Assembly: GCA_028698335.1 (NCBI GenBank)
Contig: JAQVDP010000001.1
Coordinates: forward strand, 248,001-312,000
Reading direction: 5' to 3'
DNA length: 64,000 nt
Origin: Nevskiales bacterium
GTDB lineage: Bacteria; Pseudomonadota; Gammaproteobacteria; Nevskiales; Nevskiaceae
Every line of letters starts with the position of its first letter. Positions within the stretch are counted from its first letter, which is position 1. The translations under genes and the position numbers were made by a program. The notes under the pieces were generated by a model. That model had not been told where the DNA came from, searched no databases, and saw only the letters and a list, made by a program, of their open reading frames with translations. Positions 1 to 7,782 of this stretch are shown here, one piece after another.

Positions 1-267
1 CAGCGCCGCGACGGATTCGAACTCGACGAAGCCGCTGAGGTGTCGCCAGCTCGGGCTGCGATATCCCAGCCGCGTCCTCAGCGTCAGCGCCTCGGCCGCA
101 TCGAGCGTGTTGTCCTGGTCCACCGTCTCGTAGCGCAGGCGCAGATTCAGCGCGGCCTGTCCGGCGGGCGCGGCGGGCGCGGCGAGACTGACGCCCAGGC
201 TGGACAACGCCAGCACTGCCGCCACCAGGCGACGGCTGCCGCGACGACTCGGCAAATACAGCTTCAT
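1..267 (-). CDS. Outer-membrane porin, alginate-export-like family (3' part outside window)
   Basis: The N-terminal 89 residues of a secreted protein are visible; the rest lies before base 1. The start ATG at 265-267 is preceded by an AGGAG-type ribosome site about 9 bases upstream. Residues 1-30 form a signal peptide (basic start, hydrophobic VAAVLALSSLGVSLA, small residues ending in AAPAAPAG). The mature part (LNLRLRYETVDQDNTLDAAE, then LTLRTRLGYRSPSW) is the usual opening of beta-barrel porins annotated as alginate-export family, which form channels in the outer membrane. It is divergent from nasT and sits behind a sigma-54 promoter and ANTAR-type leader, so I infer it admits nitrate or another nitrogen-regulated solute. 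Family assignment is moderately sure; the substrate is inference. Confidence 0.72.
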   Translation of the reverse strand, partial: MKLYLPSRRGSRRLVAAVLALSSLGVSLAAPAAPAGQAALNLRLRYETVDQDNTLDAAEALTLRTRLGYRSPSWRHLSGFVEFESVAAL

Positions 268-318
268 GGATCGGAACTCCTCATACGTTTGATGGGTGAT
301 GAAGCCGAACCACGGGCC

Positions 319-355
319 AAAAAAAAGTCCGCCCAAGCGCGCAGGCTCGGCGGAC
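319..355 (-). terminator. Second Rho-independent terminator in the porin leader
   Basis: On the minus strand GTCCGCC (plus 349-355) pairs with GGCGGAC (plus 327-333) around a 15-base loop, followed by eight T (plus 319-326). It lies between the ANTAR-type terminator and the porin start, so the porin leader carries two terminators in series. I do not see a tandem hexaloop of its own upstream of this one. Confidence 0.7.
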
Positions 356-376
356 GGCTCTCGTTTTGCGGGCACG

Positions 377-480
377 AAAAAGGCGTCGCCGAACCGTTTG
401 CACGGTCAGGTGGACGCCTTTGTCCCAGATTCGATTGATGGATCGTTTGCGGGCGGCGGCGCGGTCTCGCCATTGAGTCC
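377..480 (-). promoter_or_regulatory. ANTAR-target leader RNA with terminator, upstream of the porin
   Basis: Reading the minus strand, P1 is GGACTC-AATGGC-GAGACC (plus 463-480) with one internal A-A mismatch. P2 is GGAC-AAAGGC-GTCC (plus 412-425). Both six-base loops have A at position 1 and G at position 4, the known ANTAR recognition pattern. The P2 3' arm overlaps the 5' arm of a terminator (AAGGCGTC pairing with GACGCCTT, then T residues, plus 377-420). P2 and terminator are therefore mutually exclusive, as expected of an antitermination switch bound by NasT. Confidence 0.8.
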
Positions 481-520
481 CACCGTCACGGTGGCGTGGC
501 GCGCAGCCCGCCGGACATCA

Positions 521-536
521 CGCAATGCCCGTGCCA
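521..536 (-). promoter_or_regulatory. Sigma-54 promoter for the porin leader
   Basis: The minus strand reads TGGCACGGGCATTGCG, a full match to the -24 (TGGCACG) and -12 (TTGC) elements with correct spacing. Predicted transcription start is near 510, about 30 bases before P1 of the ANTAR leader. No NtrC site was identified by eye. Confidence 0.82.
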
Positions 537-582
537 ACGGGAGCCCGGCACCCCCGCATTTTCCCGCATGGAATTCGGGACT

Positions 583-600
583 TATACCCCAATGGGTATA
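583..600. promoter_or_regulatory. Perfect inverted repeat TATACCC-CAAT-GGGTATA
   Basis: A 7-bp perfect inverted repeat with a 4-base spacer lies between the divergent porin promoter and nasT, 123 bases before the nasT start. The A/T-flanked C/G tract layout recalls operators of CsoR-family repressors, but that is only resemblance. The rest of 601-722 shows no other feature I can support. Confidence 0.4.
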
Positions 601-722
601 TGGCGGAGGGGCATGCAGCGCGTTGTCGCGGCGGCGGCGGCGGCCGGTCACGACGTGCAGGGCACAGTATTTGCGTAGCGGCAAACCAAGCACTTCCCGA
701 TCCAACGGTAGCCGCTGAACCT

Positions 723-1292
723 ATGCGTGTGATGCTCGTCGATGATGACTACGGCCGGATGGCGCTGTTGCGCCAGGCGCTGCTGTCCGGCGGCAACGAA
801 GTCGTTGCGCAGCTGTCTCCGGCCGACGACCTGCTGCACGCGGTCTCGCAGTGCCAGCCCGATGTGATCCTGATCGAAGTCGACTCGCCCAGCCGCGACA
901 CGCTCGAATCGCTGGGCCAGATCAACCGCGATCGGCCCCGTCCGATCGTGCTGTTCGCGTCGCAGAGCGACGCGGACACCGCACGCCGTGCCATGCGCGC
1001 GGGTGTCAGTGCCTATGTGGTCGACGGCATGTCGTCGTCGCGCCTGAAGTCGGTGATCGACGTTGCGATCGCGCGCTTCGACGAACATCAGGCACTGCGC
1101 AAGGAACTGGCTGAAACCAAAACCCGGCTTGCCGATCGCCGCGATGTCGATCGCGCCAAGGGCGTGCTCATGCAGCGCCGCAAGCTGACCGAAACCGAGG
1201 CCTATGAGCTGTTGCGTAAGATGGCCATGGACCGAAACGTCAAGATCGGCGATGCCGCGCGTTCGCTGCTGGCCGCCGCGGAGTTGCTGTGA
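723..1292 (+). CDS. nasT: NasT-type ANTAR antitermination regulator
   Basis: A 189-residue protein with a receiver-like domain (about 1-120) and a C-terminal ANTAR RNA-binding domain (about 130-187, containing DRAKGVLMQRRKLTETEAYE). NasT proteins bind tandem hexaloop hairpins in nascent leaders and stop terminator formation; without nitrate they are held by NasS. The receiver is degenerate: the end of beta-3 reads ILIEVDSPSRDT with Glu52 at the usual acceptor position, and beta-5 reads AYVVDGM where Lys is normal. Control by NasS binding rather than phosphorylation fits this. The GTGA junction with nasS shows translational coupling. The ATG at 723 is chosen because the receiver begins there; no good Shine-Dalgarno is visible. 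Targets are probably the three leaders at 377-480, 2541-2608 and 3382-3514. Confidence 0.93.
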   Translation: MRVMLVDDDYGRMALLRQALLSGGNEVVAQLSPADDLLHAVSQCQPDVILIEVDSPSRDTLESLGQINRDRPRPIVLFASQSDADTARRAMRAGVSAYVVDGMSSSRLKSVIDVAIARFDEHQALRKELAETKTRLADRRDVDRAKGVLMQRRKLTETEAYELLRKMAMDRNVKIGDAARSLLAAAELL

Positions 1293-2494
1293 ACGTGAAC
1301 ACGACGAGCGCAGGGCTGGAGAAGAAGCGGCTCCAGATCGGCATCATTCCGCTGGTCGACGCCGCACCGATCATCGTTGCGCGCGACAAGGGCTTCTTCG
1401 AACGCCACGGGCTGCACGTCGACATCAGTGTCGAAGCCTCGTGGGCCAGCATCCGCGACAAGGTCGTCGCCGGCATGCTCGACGGCGCGCAGATGCTCGC
1501 GCCGATGCCGCTGGCGGCGACGCTGGGCGTCGACGGCATCGGTACGCCGATGCTCACGGCGCTGTCCCTGAATCTCAACGGCAACTCCATTGCGGTTTCG
1601 GAAGGCGTCTACCGCGCGATGAGGCTGACGCGGCGCGAGCCGGTCAGCGCGGGCCGCGCGCTCAAGGCGCTGCTCGAGCACGACCGCATCGACGGCCGCA
1701 AGCCGCGCGTGTTCGCACACGTGTTTCCGTTTTCGACGCACCACTACGAACTGCGCTACTGGCTTGCGGCCAGCGGCATCGATCCCGATCGCGACCTGCG
1801 CCTCGAGGTCGTGCCGCCGCAGCTGGTGGTCCAGCACCTGCGCGACGGCCGCATCGACGGGTTCTGCGCGGGCGCGCCGTGGGGCGCCGTTGCGGAACTG
1901 GCCGGCGTCGGCCAGCGCATCGTCAACACCCATCAGATCTGGAACAACAGCCCGGAGAAGGTCTTCGGCGTCACCCGCGAATGGGCCGACGCGCATCCGC
2001 GGACCCACCGCGCGCTGGTCGCGGCGCTGATCGAGGCCTGCCGCTGGCTGGACGAAGCCGAGCACCGCCCCGAAGCGGCGCAGCTGCTGATCGATGCCGG
2101 TGCACTCGACGCACCGCCGGCGACGATCCGCACCGCGCTGGACATGCCGGTCCCGGGCGATCCGTTCTTCGGTCCGGGCCTGGTGTTCTACCGGAACGCC
2201 GCAACCTTCCCGTGGGTGTCGCATGCGATCTGGTTCATCCGCCAGATGCAGCGCTGGGGCCAGGTCGCGGAATCCGTCGACGCGGCCGCCGTCGCGGCCG
2301 AGGTCTACCGTGCCGACATCTACCGTGACGCCGCGGGTCCGCTCGGGATTCCGCTGCCCGACACCGATCACAAGGACGAGGGCGTCCATGCCCAGGACTG
2401 GTCGCTGTCCTGCAGCGGCGGCACCCTGGCAATGGGCTCCGACCGCTTCTTCGACGACGCGGTGTTCACACTCGGAGGCGGCCAGCCCGCGTGA
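1289..2494 (+). CDS. nasS: NasS-type nitrate-sensing protein (NrtA homologue)
   Basis: A 401-residue homologue of the nitrate-binding proteins NrtA/CmpA (LQIGIIPLVDAAPIIVARDK at about residue 14, then FFERHGL) that lacks a signal peptide, as expected for cytoplasmic NasS. In the known NasS-NasT pair, NasS binds nitrate or nitrite and otherwise sequesters NasT. It starts with GTG at 1289, overlapping the nasT stop by four bases. Motifs shared with NrtA downstream include [12 protein letters not shown]-type and NNSPEKVFGVT segments. It is followed after 11 bases by a sigma-54 promoter for the globin leader. Confidence 0.92.
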   Translation: MNVNTTSAGLEKKRLQIGIIPLVDAAPIIVARDKGFFERHGLHVDISVEASWASIRDKVVAGMLDGAQMLAPMPLAATLGVDGIGTPMLTALSLNLNGNSIAVSEGVYRAMRLTRREPVSAGRALKALLEHDRIDGRKPRVFAHVFPFSTHHYELRYWLAASGIDPDRDLRLEVVPPQLVVQHLRDGRIDGFCAGAPWGAVAELAGVGQRIVNTHQIWNNSPEKVFGVTREWADAHPRTHRALVAALIEACRWLDEAEHRPEAAQLLIDAGALDAPPATIRTALDMPVPGDPFFGPGLVFYRNAATFPWVSHAIWFIRQMQRWGQVAESVDAAAVAAEVYRADIYRDAAGPLGIPLPDTDHKDEGVHAQDWSLSCSGGTLAMGSDRFFDDAVFTLGGGQPA

Positions 2495-2505
2495 TGCCGG
2501 GGTGG

Positions 2506-2521
2506 TGGCACATCCCGTGCG
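2506..2521 (+). promoter_or_regulatory. Sigma-54 promoter for the globin leader
   Basis: TGGCACATCCCGTGCG matches -24 GG and -12 GC with the correct spacing (one T of the -12 element is G). Predicted start is near 2532, nine bases before P1 of the ANTAR leader. Confidence 0.72.
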
Positions 2522-2540
2522 TATCAATCGGCACACAGCA

Positions 2541-2608
2541 GCCCAACGACGGGCCGCCCCTACGGATAACGAAGTCCATTCACCGCCGGCGCGGGAATGG
2601 GCTTTTTT
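2541..2608 (+). promoter_or_regulatory. ANTAR-target leader RNA with terminator, upstream of the globin
   Basis: P1 is GCCC-AACGAC-GGGC (2541-2554). A nine-base linker follows, then P2 GGAT-AACGAA-GTCC (2564-2577). Both loops have A1 and G4. The P2 3' arm is the start of a terminator stem GTCCATTC (2574-2581) paired with GAATGGGC (2595-2602), followed by six T. This is the most compact and clearest of the three leaders. Confidence 0.87.
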
Positions 2609-2730
2609 GCGTTCGGGCACCGGCGCGTCGCGATGGCTGCGTCCTCGAGCCGGTCTTCAGCGTTGGGGCGGCGCCCGGAATCCGCGTGTTCACGGCCTCT
2701 TTCACGCGGGTTCCGGCGCACCGTTTCCGT

Positions 2731-2767
2731 ATCCGGCAGCGATGCGGCTGCCGGATCCTTTTTGTTT
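2731..2767 (+). terminator. Second terminator in the globin leader
   Basis: ATCCGGCAGC (2731-2740) pairs perfectly with GCTGCCGGAT (2747-2756) around a six-base loop and is followed by CCTTTTTGTTT. It lies 32 bases before the globin start codon, downstream of the ANTAR terminator. The bases between the two terminators (2609-2730) show no gene. Confidence 0.82.
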
Positions 2768-2798
2768 CGATCCTCGACTCCATACACCGTAAGCATCC

Positions 2799-3200
2799 AT
2801 GACCCCGATCCAAATCGAACTGGTGAGGACCACCTGGAAACAGGTTCAGCCGATCCAGGAAACCGCCGCCGAGCTGTTCTACAACAAGCTGTTCGAGCTC
2901 GACCCGAAACTCCGGCCGATGTTCAAGGGCGACATCACCGAACAGGGCCGCAAGCTGATGCGCATGCTCGGCATCGCCGTCAACGGCCTCGACCATCTCG
3001 ACGCCCTGCGTCCGGCACTGGTCGATCTGGGCCGCCGTCATGCCGGCTACGGCGTGACGATGGATGACTACGGCACCGTCGCCGTGGCGCTGCTGTGGAC
3101 CCTCGAGCAGGGGCTCGGCGAGGCGTTCACCGCCGAGGTCCGCAATGCCTGGACCGAGGCCTATATGGTGCTGGCGACGACGATGCAGACCTATCACTGA
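2799..3200 (+). CDS. Single-domain globin
   Basis: A 133-residue globin fold protein: TPIQIELVRTTWKQV (A helix), FYNKLFELDP (B/C), MFKGDITEQGRKLM (E helix, Gln likely at the distal E7 position), and RRHAGYGV with the proximal His of the F helix. There is no reductase domain, so it is not a flavohaemoglobin. Such globins bind O2 or NO. Its placement behind a sigma-54 promoter and NasT-type leader suggests a role during nitrate assimilation, for example handling NO formed from nitrite; this is inference. The start ATG at 2799 follows the second leader terminator. Confidence 0.88.
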   Translation: MTPIQIELVRTTWKQVQPIQETAAELFYNKLFELDPKLRPMFKGDITEQGRKLMRMLGIAVNGLDHLDALRPALVDLGRRHAGYGVTMDDYGTVAVALLWTLEQGLGEAFTAEVRNAWTEAYMVLATTMQTYH

Positions 3201-3345
3201 TCGTTGCCGCGCCGCGGGGAGCCAGCTCCCAGCGGCTGTGCGGACTGCACTGCGCGCGTGCAGGGCATCGCGCCACGCTGGTGCATCCGCCGCGCGAATA
3301 CAGGGTTTGGCGGACCCGATCCGCCCGGATGCGCGCCTCAGGGCA

Positions 3346-3361
3346 TGGCACGACCCTTGCG
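3346..3361 (+). promoter_or_regulatory. Sigma-54 promoter for the nitrate operon
   Basis: TGGCACGACCCTTGCG is a full -24/-12 sigma-54 match with correct spacing. Predicted start is near 3372, ten bases before the first leader hairpin. The preceding stretch 3201-3345 shows no gene. Confidence 0.87.
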
Positions 3362-3381
3362 ATATCACCCCCGAGTAGCGC

Positions 3382-3514
3382 GGGTGCAGTAAGCCAACGG
3401 TGGCCCACCCGGCTCGAAGCAGACGCCGTCCGCCATTAGGCGATCACGACGCATAAACGGACAACGACGTCCATGAAGCGGTTTCTCAAAACCGCGTCAT
3501 GGGCGTTTTTTTTT
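3382..3514 (+). promoter_or_regulatory. ANTAR-target leader RNA with terminator, upstream of nrtA
   Basis: P1 is a two-part hairpin: GGGTG (3382-3386) with CACCC (3406-3410), enclosing GCC-AACGGT-GGC (3393-3404). P2 is GGAC-AACGAC-GTCC (3459-3472). Both loops have A1 and G4. The terminator stem ACGTCCATGA (3467-3476) pairs with TCATGGGCGT (3497-3506), contains an inner GCGGTTT/AAACCGC hairpin, and ends in nine T. P1 has only three bases pairing next to its loop, so it is less certain than P2. Confidence 0.83.
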
Positions 3515-3530
3515 GCCTTGGGGAAACTTG

Positions 3531-4934
3531 ATGACTTCACGCCACACCACGGTCAACCGCCACGTCACCCGCCGCAGCGTCCTGCGCCGCGCGGCTGCGC
3601 TCCTGACTTGTGCCGGGATCGGCCTGAGCAGCGCCGCCGGCGCCATGACCCTCCCTGAAAAAGAGGATCTGAAGTTCGGCTTCATCAAGCTGACCGACAT
3701 GGCGCCGCTGGCGATCGCCTACGAGAAGCGCTACTTCGAGGACGAGGGCCTCTACGTCACGCTCGAAGCCCAGGCCAACTGGAAGGTGCTGCTCGACCGG
3801 GTGATCTCCGGCGAACTCGACGGTGCCCACATGCTCGCCGGACAGCCGCTGGCCGCGACGATCGGCTTCGGCACCAAGGCCGACATCATCACGCCGTTCT
3901 CGATGGACCTCAACGGCAACGGCATCACCGTGTCGAAGGCGGTCTGGGAACAGATGAAGGCCAATATCCCGGTCAAGAACGGCAAGCCGGTGCATCCGAT
4001 CAGCGCGTCCGCGCTCAAGCCGGTGGTCCAGCGGTACCGCGCCGACGGCAAGCCCTTCAACATGGGCATGGTCTTCCCGGTGTCCACCCACAACTACGAA
4101 CTGCGCTACTGGCTCGCCGCCGGCGGCCTGCATCCCGGCTACTACGCACCGCAGACCGGTGACGTGACCGGCCAGATCAACGCCGACGTGCTGCTGTCGG
4201 TGACGCCGCCGCCGCAGATGCCGGCGACCCTGGAAGCCGGAACCATCTACGGCTACTGCGTCGGCGAGCCGTGGAACCAGCAGGCGGTGTTCAAGGACAT
4301 CGGTGTGCCGGTGATCACCGACTACGAGATCTGGAAGGACAATCCGGAGAAGGTCTTCGGCATCCGCGCCGACTTCGCCGAGAAGTATCCGAACACCACC
4401 AAGGCGCTGGTCAAGGCGATGATCCGCGCGGCGTACTGGCTCGACCAGAACAACAACGCCAACCGCGCCGAAGCGGTGAAGATCCTCTCGAAATCCGAAT
4501 ACGTCGGCGCCGACGCCAAGGTGATCGCCAACTCGATGACCGGCACCTTCGAGTACGAGAAGGGCGACAAGCGCGAAGTCCCCGACTTCAACGTCTTCTT
4601 CCGCTACAACGCGACCTACCCGTACTACTCCGATGCGATCTGGTATCTGACGCAGATGCGGCGCTGGGGCCAGATCGCCGAACACAAGCCGGACAGCTGG
4701 TACATGGACGTGGCCAGGAAGGTCTATCGCCCGGACCTCTACGCCGCCGCCGCGAAGGAACTGATCGCCGAGGGCAAGCTCAAGGCGTCCGATTTCCCGG
4801 ATTTCGCGACCGAGACCGGCTTCAAGCCCGCGACTGACGCCTTCATCGACGGCATCAGCTACGACGGCCGCAAACCCAATGCCTATATCGACAGTCTTCC
4901 GATCGGCCTCAAGGGGCAGGACAGCGTCGACTGA
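3531..4934 (+). CDS. nrtA: Nitrate ABC transporter substrate-binding protein
   Basis: A 467-residue CmpA/NrtA-family periplasmic binding protein. Residues 1-38 form a Tat-type signal with twin arginine ([13 protein letters not shown]) before a hydrophobic stretch and AGA-like cleavage region. The mature protein begins around [20 protein letters not shown]. Shared family segments include [20 protein letters not shown] and [12 protein letters not shown]. It delivers nitrate (possibly nitrite) to NrtB. The start at 3531 is chosen because the upstream in-frame ATG at 3513 lies beside the terminator T run. First gene of the operon nrtA-nrtB-nrtCD-MFS-nirB-nirD-reductase-nasA. Confidence 0.93.
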   Translation: MTSRHTTVNRHVTRRSVLRRAAALLTCAGIGLSSAAGAMTLPEKEDLKFGFIKLTDMAPLAIAYEKRYFEDEGLYVTLEAQANWKVLLDRVISGELDGAHMLAGQPLAATIGFGTKADIITPFSMDLNGNGITVSKAVWEQMKANIPVKNGKPVHPISASALKPVVQRYRADGKPFNMGMVFPVSTHNYELRYWLAAGGLHPGYYAPQTGDVTGQINADVLLSVTPPPQMPATLEAGTIYGYCVGEPWNQQAVFKDIGVPVITDYEIWKDNPEKVFGIRADFAEKYPNTTKALVKAMIRAAYWLDQNNNANRAEAVKILSKSEYVGADAKVIANSMTGTFEYEKGDKREVPDFNVFFRYNATYPYYSDAIWYLTQMRRWGQIAEHKPDSWYMDVARKVYRPDLYAAAAKELIAEGKLKASDFPDFATETGFKPATDAFIDGISYDGRKPNAYIDSLPIGLKGQDSVD

Positions 4935-4976
4935 CGACGCGACCCGGCACCACAACGATCGGACAGGAGTGCAGTC

Positions 4977-5993
4977 ATGCTCAATCAAACCGTCAACTTT
5001 CTCGGCAAGGCCGGCCTGACCTGGTTCGTGCCGTTCGCGCGCCTCGCCGCCGGCGAGGATCCGCGCGAACAGTTCCGCGAGATCCTGCGCACGATCGGGA
5101 TCCCGGTCGTCGCCTTCATCGTGTTCCTGATGATGTGGGGTGGCGTCGCCAAGGGCATCCAGACCAGCCTCGGCACCCTGCCGGGTCCGGGCCAGGTCTG
5201 GGACGCCGGGATCGGTCTGCTCGACGAGCACTTCGCCGAGCGCGAGAAGGCGCAGGCCTTCTACGAGCGCCAGGTCGAACGCAACGCCAGGATTCTCGCG
5301 GAGGACCCCGACGCCGAAGTCCGCATCCGCGACTGGACCGGCAAGCCGACCTATCTCGACCAGATCGCGACCAGCCTGCTGACGGTGTTCACCGGCTTCG
5401 TGCTGGCGACGATCGTCGCGGTGCCGCTGGGGATCGTCTGCGGACTGTCGCCGACGGTTCAGGCCGCGCTCAATCCGATGATCCAGCTGTTCAAGCCGGT
5501 TTCGCCACTGGCGTGGCTGCCGATCGTGACGCTGGTGGTCAGCGCGGTCTACGTCAGCACCGACCCGCTGTTCGAGAAATCCTTCCTCGTCTCCGGCATC
5601 ACGGTGACGCTGTGCTCGCTGTGGCCGACGCTGATCAACACCGCGGTCGGCGTGGCGTCGGTCGACAAGGATCTGATCAACGTCTCGAAAGTCCTGCAGC
5701 TGTCGTGGTTCGCCAAGGTCCGCAAGATCGTGCTGCCGTCGTCGCTGAAGCTGATCTTCACCGGTCTGCGCCTGAGCCTGGGCGTGGGCTGGATGGTCCT
5801 GATCGCGGCCGAGATGCTGGCGCAGAACCCGGGACTGGGCAAATTCGTCTGGGACGAATTCCAGAACGGCAGTTCGCAGTCGCTCGCCCGGATCATGGTG
5901 GCCGTGTTCACGATCGGCTTCGTCGGCTTCCTGCTCGATCGGGTGATGGCGACGCTGCAGCAGCTCGCCAGCTTCGGCGAGCCGGCCCACTGA
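4977..5993 (+). CDS. nrtB: Nitrate ABC transporter permease
   Basis: A 338-residue inner-membrane permease of the NrtB/SsuC type. A first membrane segment (about 43-58, [15 protein letters not shown]) is followed by a periplasmic stretch of about 80 residues and then the transport domain with about five more segments. The cytoplasmic EAA-like loop lies in [20 protein letters not shown]. It pairs with NrtCD and NrtA to import nitrate. It begins 42 bases after nrtA with an AGGAG site upstream. Confidence 0.93.
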   Translation: MLNQTVNFLGKAGLTWFVPFARLAAGEDPREQFREILRTIGIPVVAFIVFLMMWGGVAKGIQTSLGTLPGPGQVWDAGIGLLDEHFAEREKAQAFYERQVERNARILAEDPDAEVRIRDWTGKPTYLDQIATSLLTVFTGFVLATIVAVPLGIVCGLSPTVQAALNPMIQLFKPVSPLAWLPIVTLVVSAVYVSTDPLFEKSFLVSGITVTLCSLWPTLINTAVGVASVDKDLINVSKVLQLSWFAKVRKIVLPSSLKLIFTGLRLSLGVGWMVLIAAEMLAQNPGLGKFVWDEFQNGSSQSLARIMVAVFTIGFVGFLLDRVMATLQQLASFGEPAH

Positions 5994-6006
5994 GCCGGGG
6001 CGAACC

Positions 6007-7770
6007 ATGGCCGCACCGATGAGAAAAACCCTCGCCCCGCAGGACGCCGCCGTGCTGGCGGCCGGCGACTCGCCATTGATCCCGGCCGATGCCAGCGCCC
6101 GCGTCGAGCTGCGCAAGGTCAGCAAGAGCTATGGCGAGGGCGCCCACCGCGCGCCGGTGCTGGAGAACGCCGATCTGCGCATCGCCGACGGCGAGTTCGT
6201 CGCGATCGTCGGTTTCTCCGGAACCGGCAAGACCACGCTGATCTCGCTGATCGCCGGGCTGATCCAGGCCGACAGCGGCAGCGTCATGGCCAACGGCCAG
6301 CCGGTCACCGGGCCAGGGGCCGATCGCGGCGTGGTGTTCCAGAGCTATTCGCTGATGCCGTGGATGACCGTGCGCGAGAACGTCGCGCTCGCGGTCGATC
6401 AGGTGTTCCGCGACCACCCCAGGGCCGAGCGCCGCGCCCGCGTCGAGAAGTACGTCGACATGGTCGGGCTGACCCCGGCGATGGGCAAACGGCCGGCCGA
6501 ACTCTCGGGCGGCATGCGCCAGCGCGTCTCGGTCGCCCGCGCACTGGCGGCGAGCCCGGACATCCTGCTGCTCGACGAACCGCTGTCGGCGCTCGATGCC
6601 CTGACCCGCGCCAAGCTGCAGGACGAGATCGTGCAGATCTGGGAGCGCGAGAAGAAGACCGTCGTCCTGATCACCAACGATGTCGACGAAGGCATCATCA
6701 TGGCGGACCGCATCATCCCGCTGAATCCGGGGCAGCCCGGCGTCAGCGGTTCGACCTTCGGTCCGGAGTTCGTCGTCGACCTGCCGCGGCCGCGCGACCG
6801 CCGTGCGATGAACCATGACCCCGCGTTCATCCACATCCGCAAGGAAGTGACCGAATACCTGATGGCGGCCAGCGCGCGTCGCAGCGCAGCCGACACCGGC
6901 AAGGTCGTGCCGCTCAAGGGCCTGGTCCCGAACACGCGCGAGGACGCGGTCGAAACGCTGCCGTCGGCGCAAACGCGCCCGCCGGTGCAGCCGGAACGCT
7001 ACGTCGAGTTCTCGCAGATCTCGAAGATCTACCCGACCCGCAAGGGTCCGGTGAAGGTCGTCGACGGCTTCGATCTGAAGATCCACCAGGGCGAGTTCAT
7101 CTCGGTCATCGGCCATTCCGGCTGCGGCAAGTCGACGGTGCTGTCGATGATGGCCGGGCTCAACGCGATCAGCGAGGGCGTGATCGTCCTCGACGGCAAG
7201 GAGATCGACGGCGCCGGACCGGACCGCGGCATCGTGTTCCAGGCCCCGAGCCTGGTGCCGTGGCTGACGGCGTTCGAGAACGTGATGCTCGGCGTCAACC
7301 AGGTGTTCCCGAAGGCCACCGCCGAGGAACGCGCCCAGATCGCCGAACACTACCTGCAACGCGTCGGCCTGTCCGGCGACCTGCACAAGCGGGCGGCGGA
7401 ACTGTCCAACGGCATGAAGCAGCGTGTCGGCATCGCCCGCGCGTTCGCGCTGTCGCCGAAGCTGCTCCTGCTCGACGAACCGTTCGGCATGCTCGATTCG
7501 CTGACGCGCTGGGACCTGCAGGAAGTGCTGATGGAGGTCTGGGCCAGGACCAAGCTCACGGCGATGATGGTGACCCACGACGTCGACGAGGCGCTGCTGC
7601 TCGCCGATCGCGTGGTGATGATGACCAACGGTCCGAACGCCCGGGTCGGCAAGATCCTCGACGTCACCCTGCCGCGCCCGCGCTCGCGCAAGGCTCTGCT
7701 CGAGCACCCCGACTACTACCGCCTGCGCGAGGAGCTGCTGCAGTTCCTCGCCGAGTGCGACCGGCACTGA
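6007..7770 (+). CDS. Nitrate ABC transporter ATPase, two fused ATP-binding domains
   Basis: A 587-residue protein made of two ABC ATPase domains (about 32-285 and 331-585), equivalent to fused NrtC and NrtD nucleotide-binding domains. Domain 1 has Walker [10 protein letters not shown] (69-77), signature LSGGM (166-170), Walker B LLLDE (187-191) and Asn224 in TNDVDEG where a switch His is normal. Domain 2 has Walker [10 protein letters not shown] (369-377), signature LSNGM (466-470, Gly to Asn), Walker B LLLDE and an intact THDVDEA (His524). The Asn224 and LSNGM deviations would face each other in one composite ATP site, so one of the two sites is probably weak. It energises NrtA-NrtB nitrate import. 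It lacks the NrtA-like C-terminal domain of cyanobacterial NrtC. Confidence 0.92.
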   Translation: MAAPMRKTLAPQDAAVLAAGDSPLIPADASARVELRKVSKSYGEGAHRAPVLENADLRIADGEFVAIVGFSGTGKTTLISLIAGLIQADSGSVMANGQPVTGPGADRGVVFQSYSLMPWMTVRENVALAVDQVFRDHPRAERRARVEKYVDMVGLTPAMGKRPAELSGGMRQRVSVARALAASPDILLLDEPLSALDALTRAKLQDEIVQIWEREKKTVVLITNDVDEGIIMADRIIPLNPGQPGVSGSTFGPEFVVDLPRPRDRRAMNHDPAFIHIRKEVTEYLMAASARRSAADTGKVVPLKGLVPNTREDAVETLPSAQTRPPVQPERYVEFSQISKIYPTRKGPVKVVDGFDLKIHQGEFISVIGHSGCGKSTVLSMMAGLNAISEGVIVLDGKEIDGAGPDRGIVFQAPSLVPWLTAFENVMLGVNQVFPKATAEERAQIAEHYLQRVGLSGDLHKRAAELSNGMKQRVGIARAFALSPKLLLLDEPFGMLDSLTRWDLQEVLMEVWARTKLTAMMVTHDVDEALLLADRVVMMTNGPNARVGKILDVTLPRPRSRKALLEHPDYYRLREELLQFLAECDRH

Positions 7771-7782
7771 CGGGACCAGGTC

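Noticed and set aside
602-618. TGG...GC pattern near the nasT promoter resembling sigma-54 elements
   Set aside because: The spacing between GG and GC is one base too long, and no leader hairpins follow.
3421-3450. CGCC/GGCG hairpin between P1 and P2 of the nrtA leader as a possible P1
   Set aside because: Its loop is four bases and lacks the A1/G4 pattern; the hairpin at 3382-3410 fits better.
3513-3530. In-frame ATG at 3513 as nrtA start
   Set aside because: It lies just after the terminator T run; the ATG at 3531 starts the Tat signal.
3537-6125. Long open frame on the minus strand opposite nrtA and nrtB
   Set aside because: It is antisense to well-conserved genes, has low-complexity Arg/Asp/Gln/His-rich translation and no domain; typical of GC-rich codon shadows.
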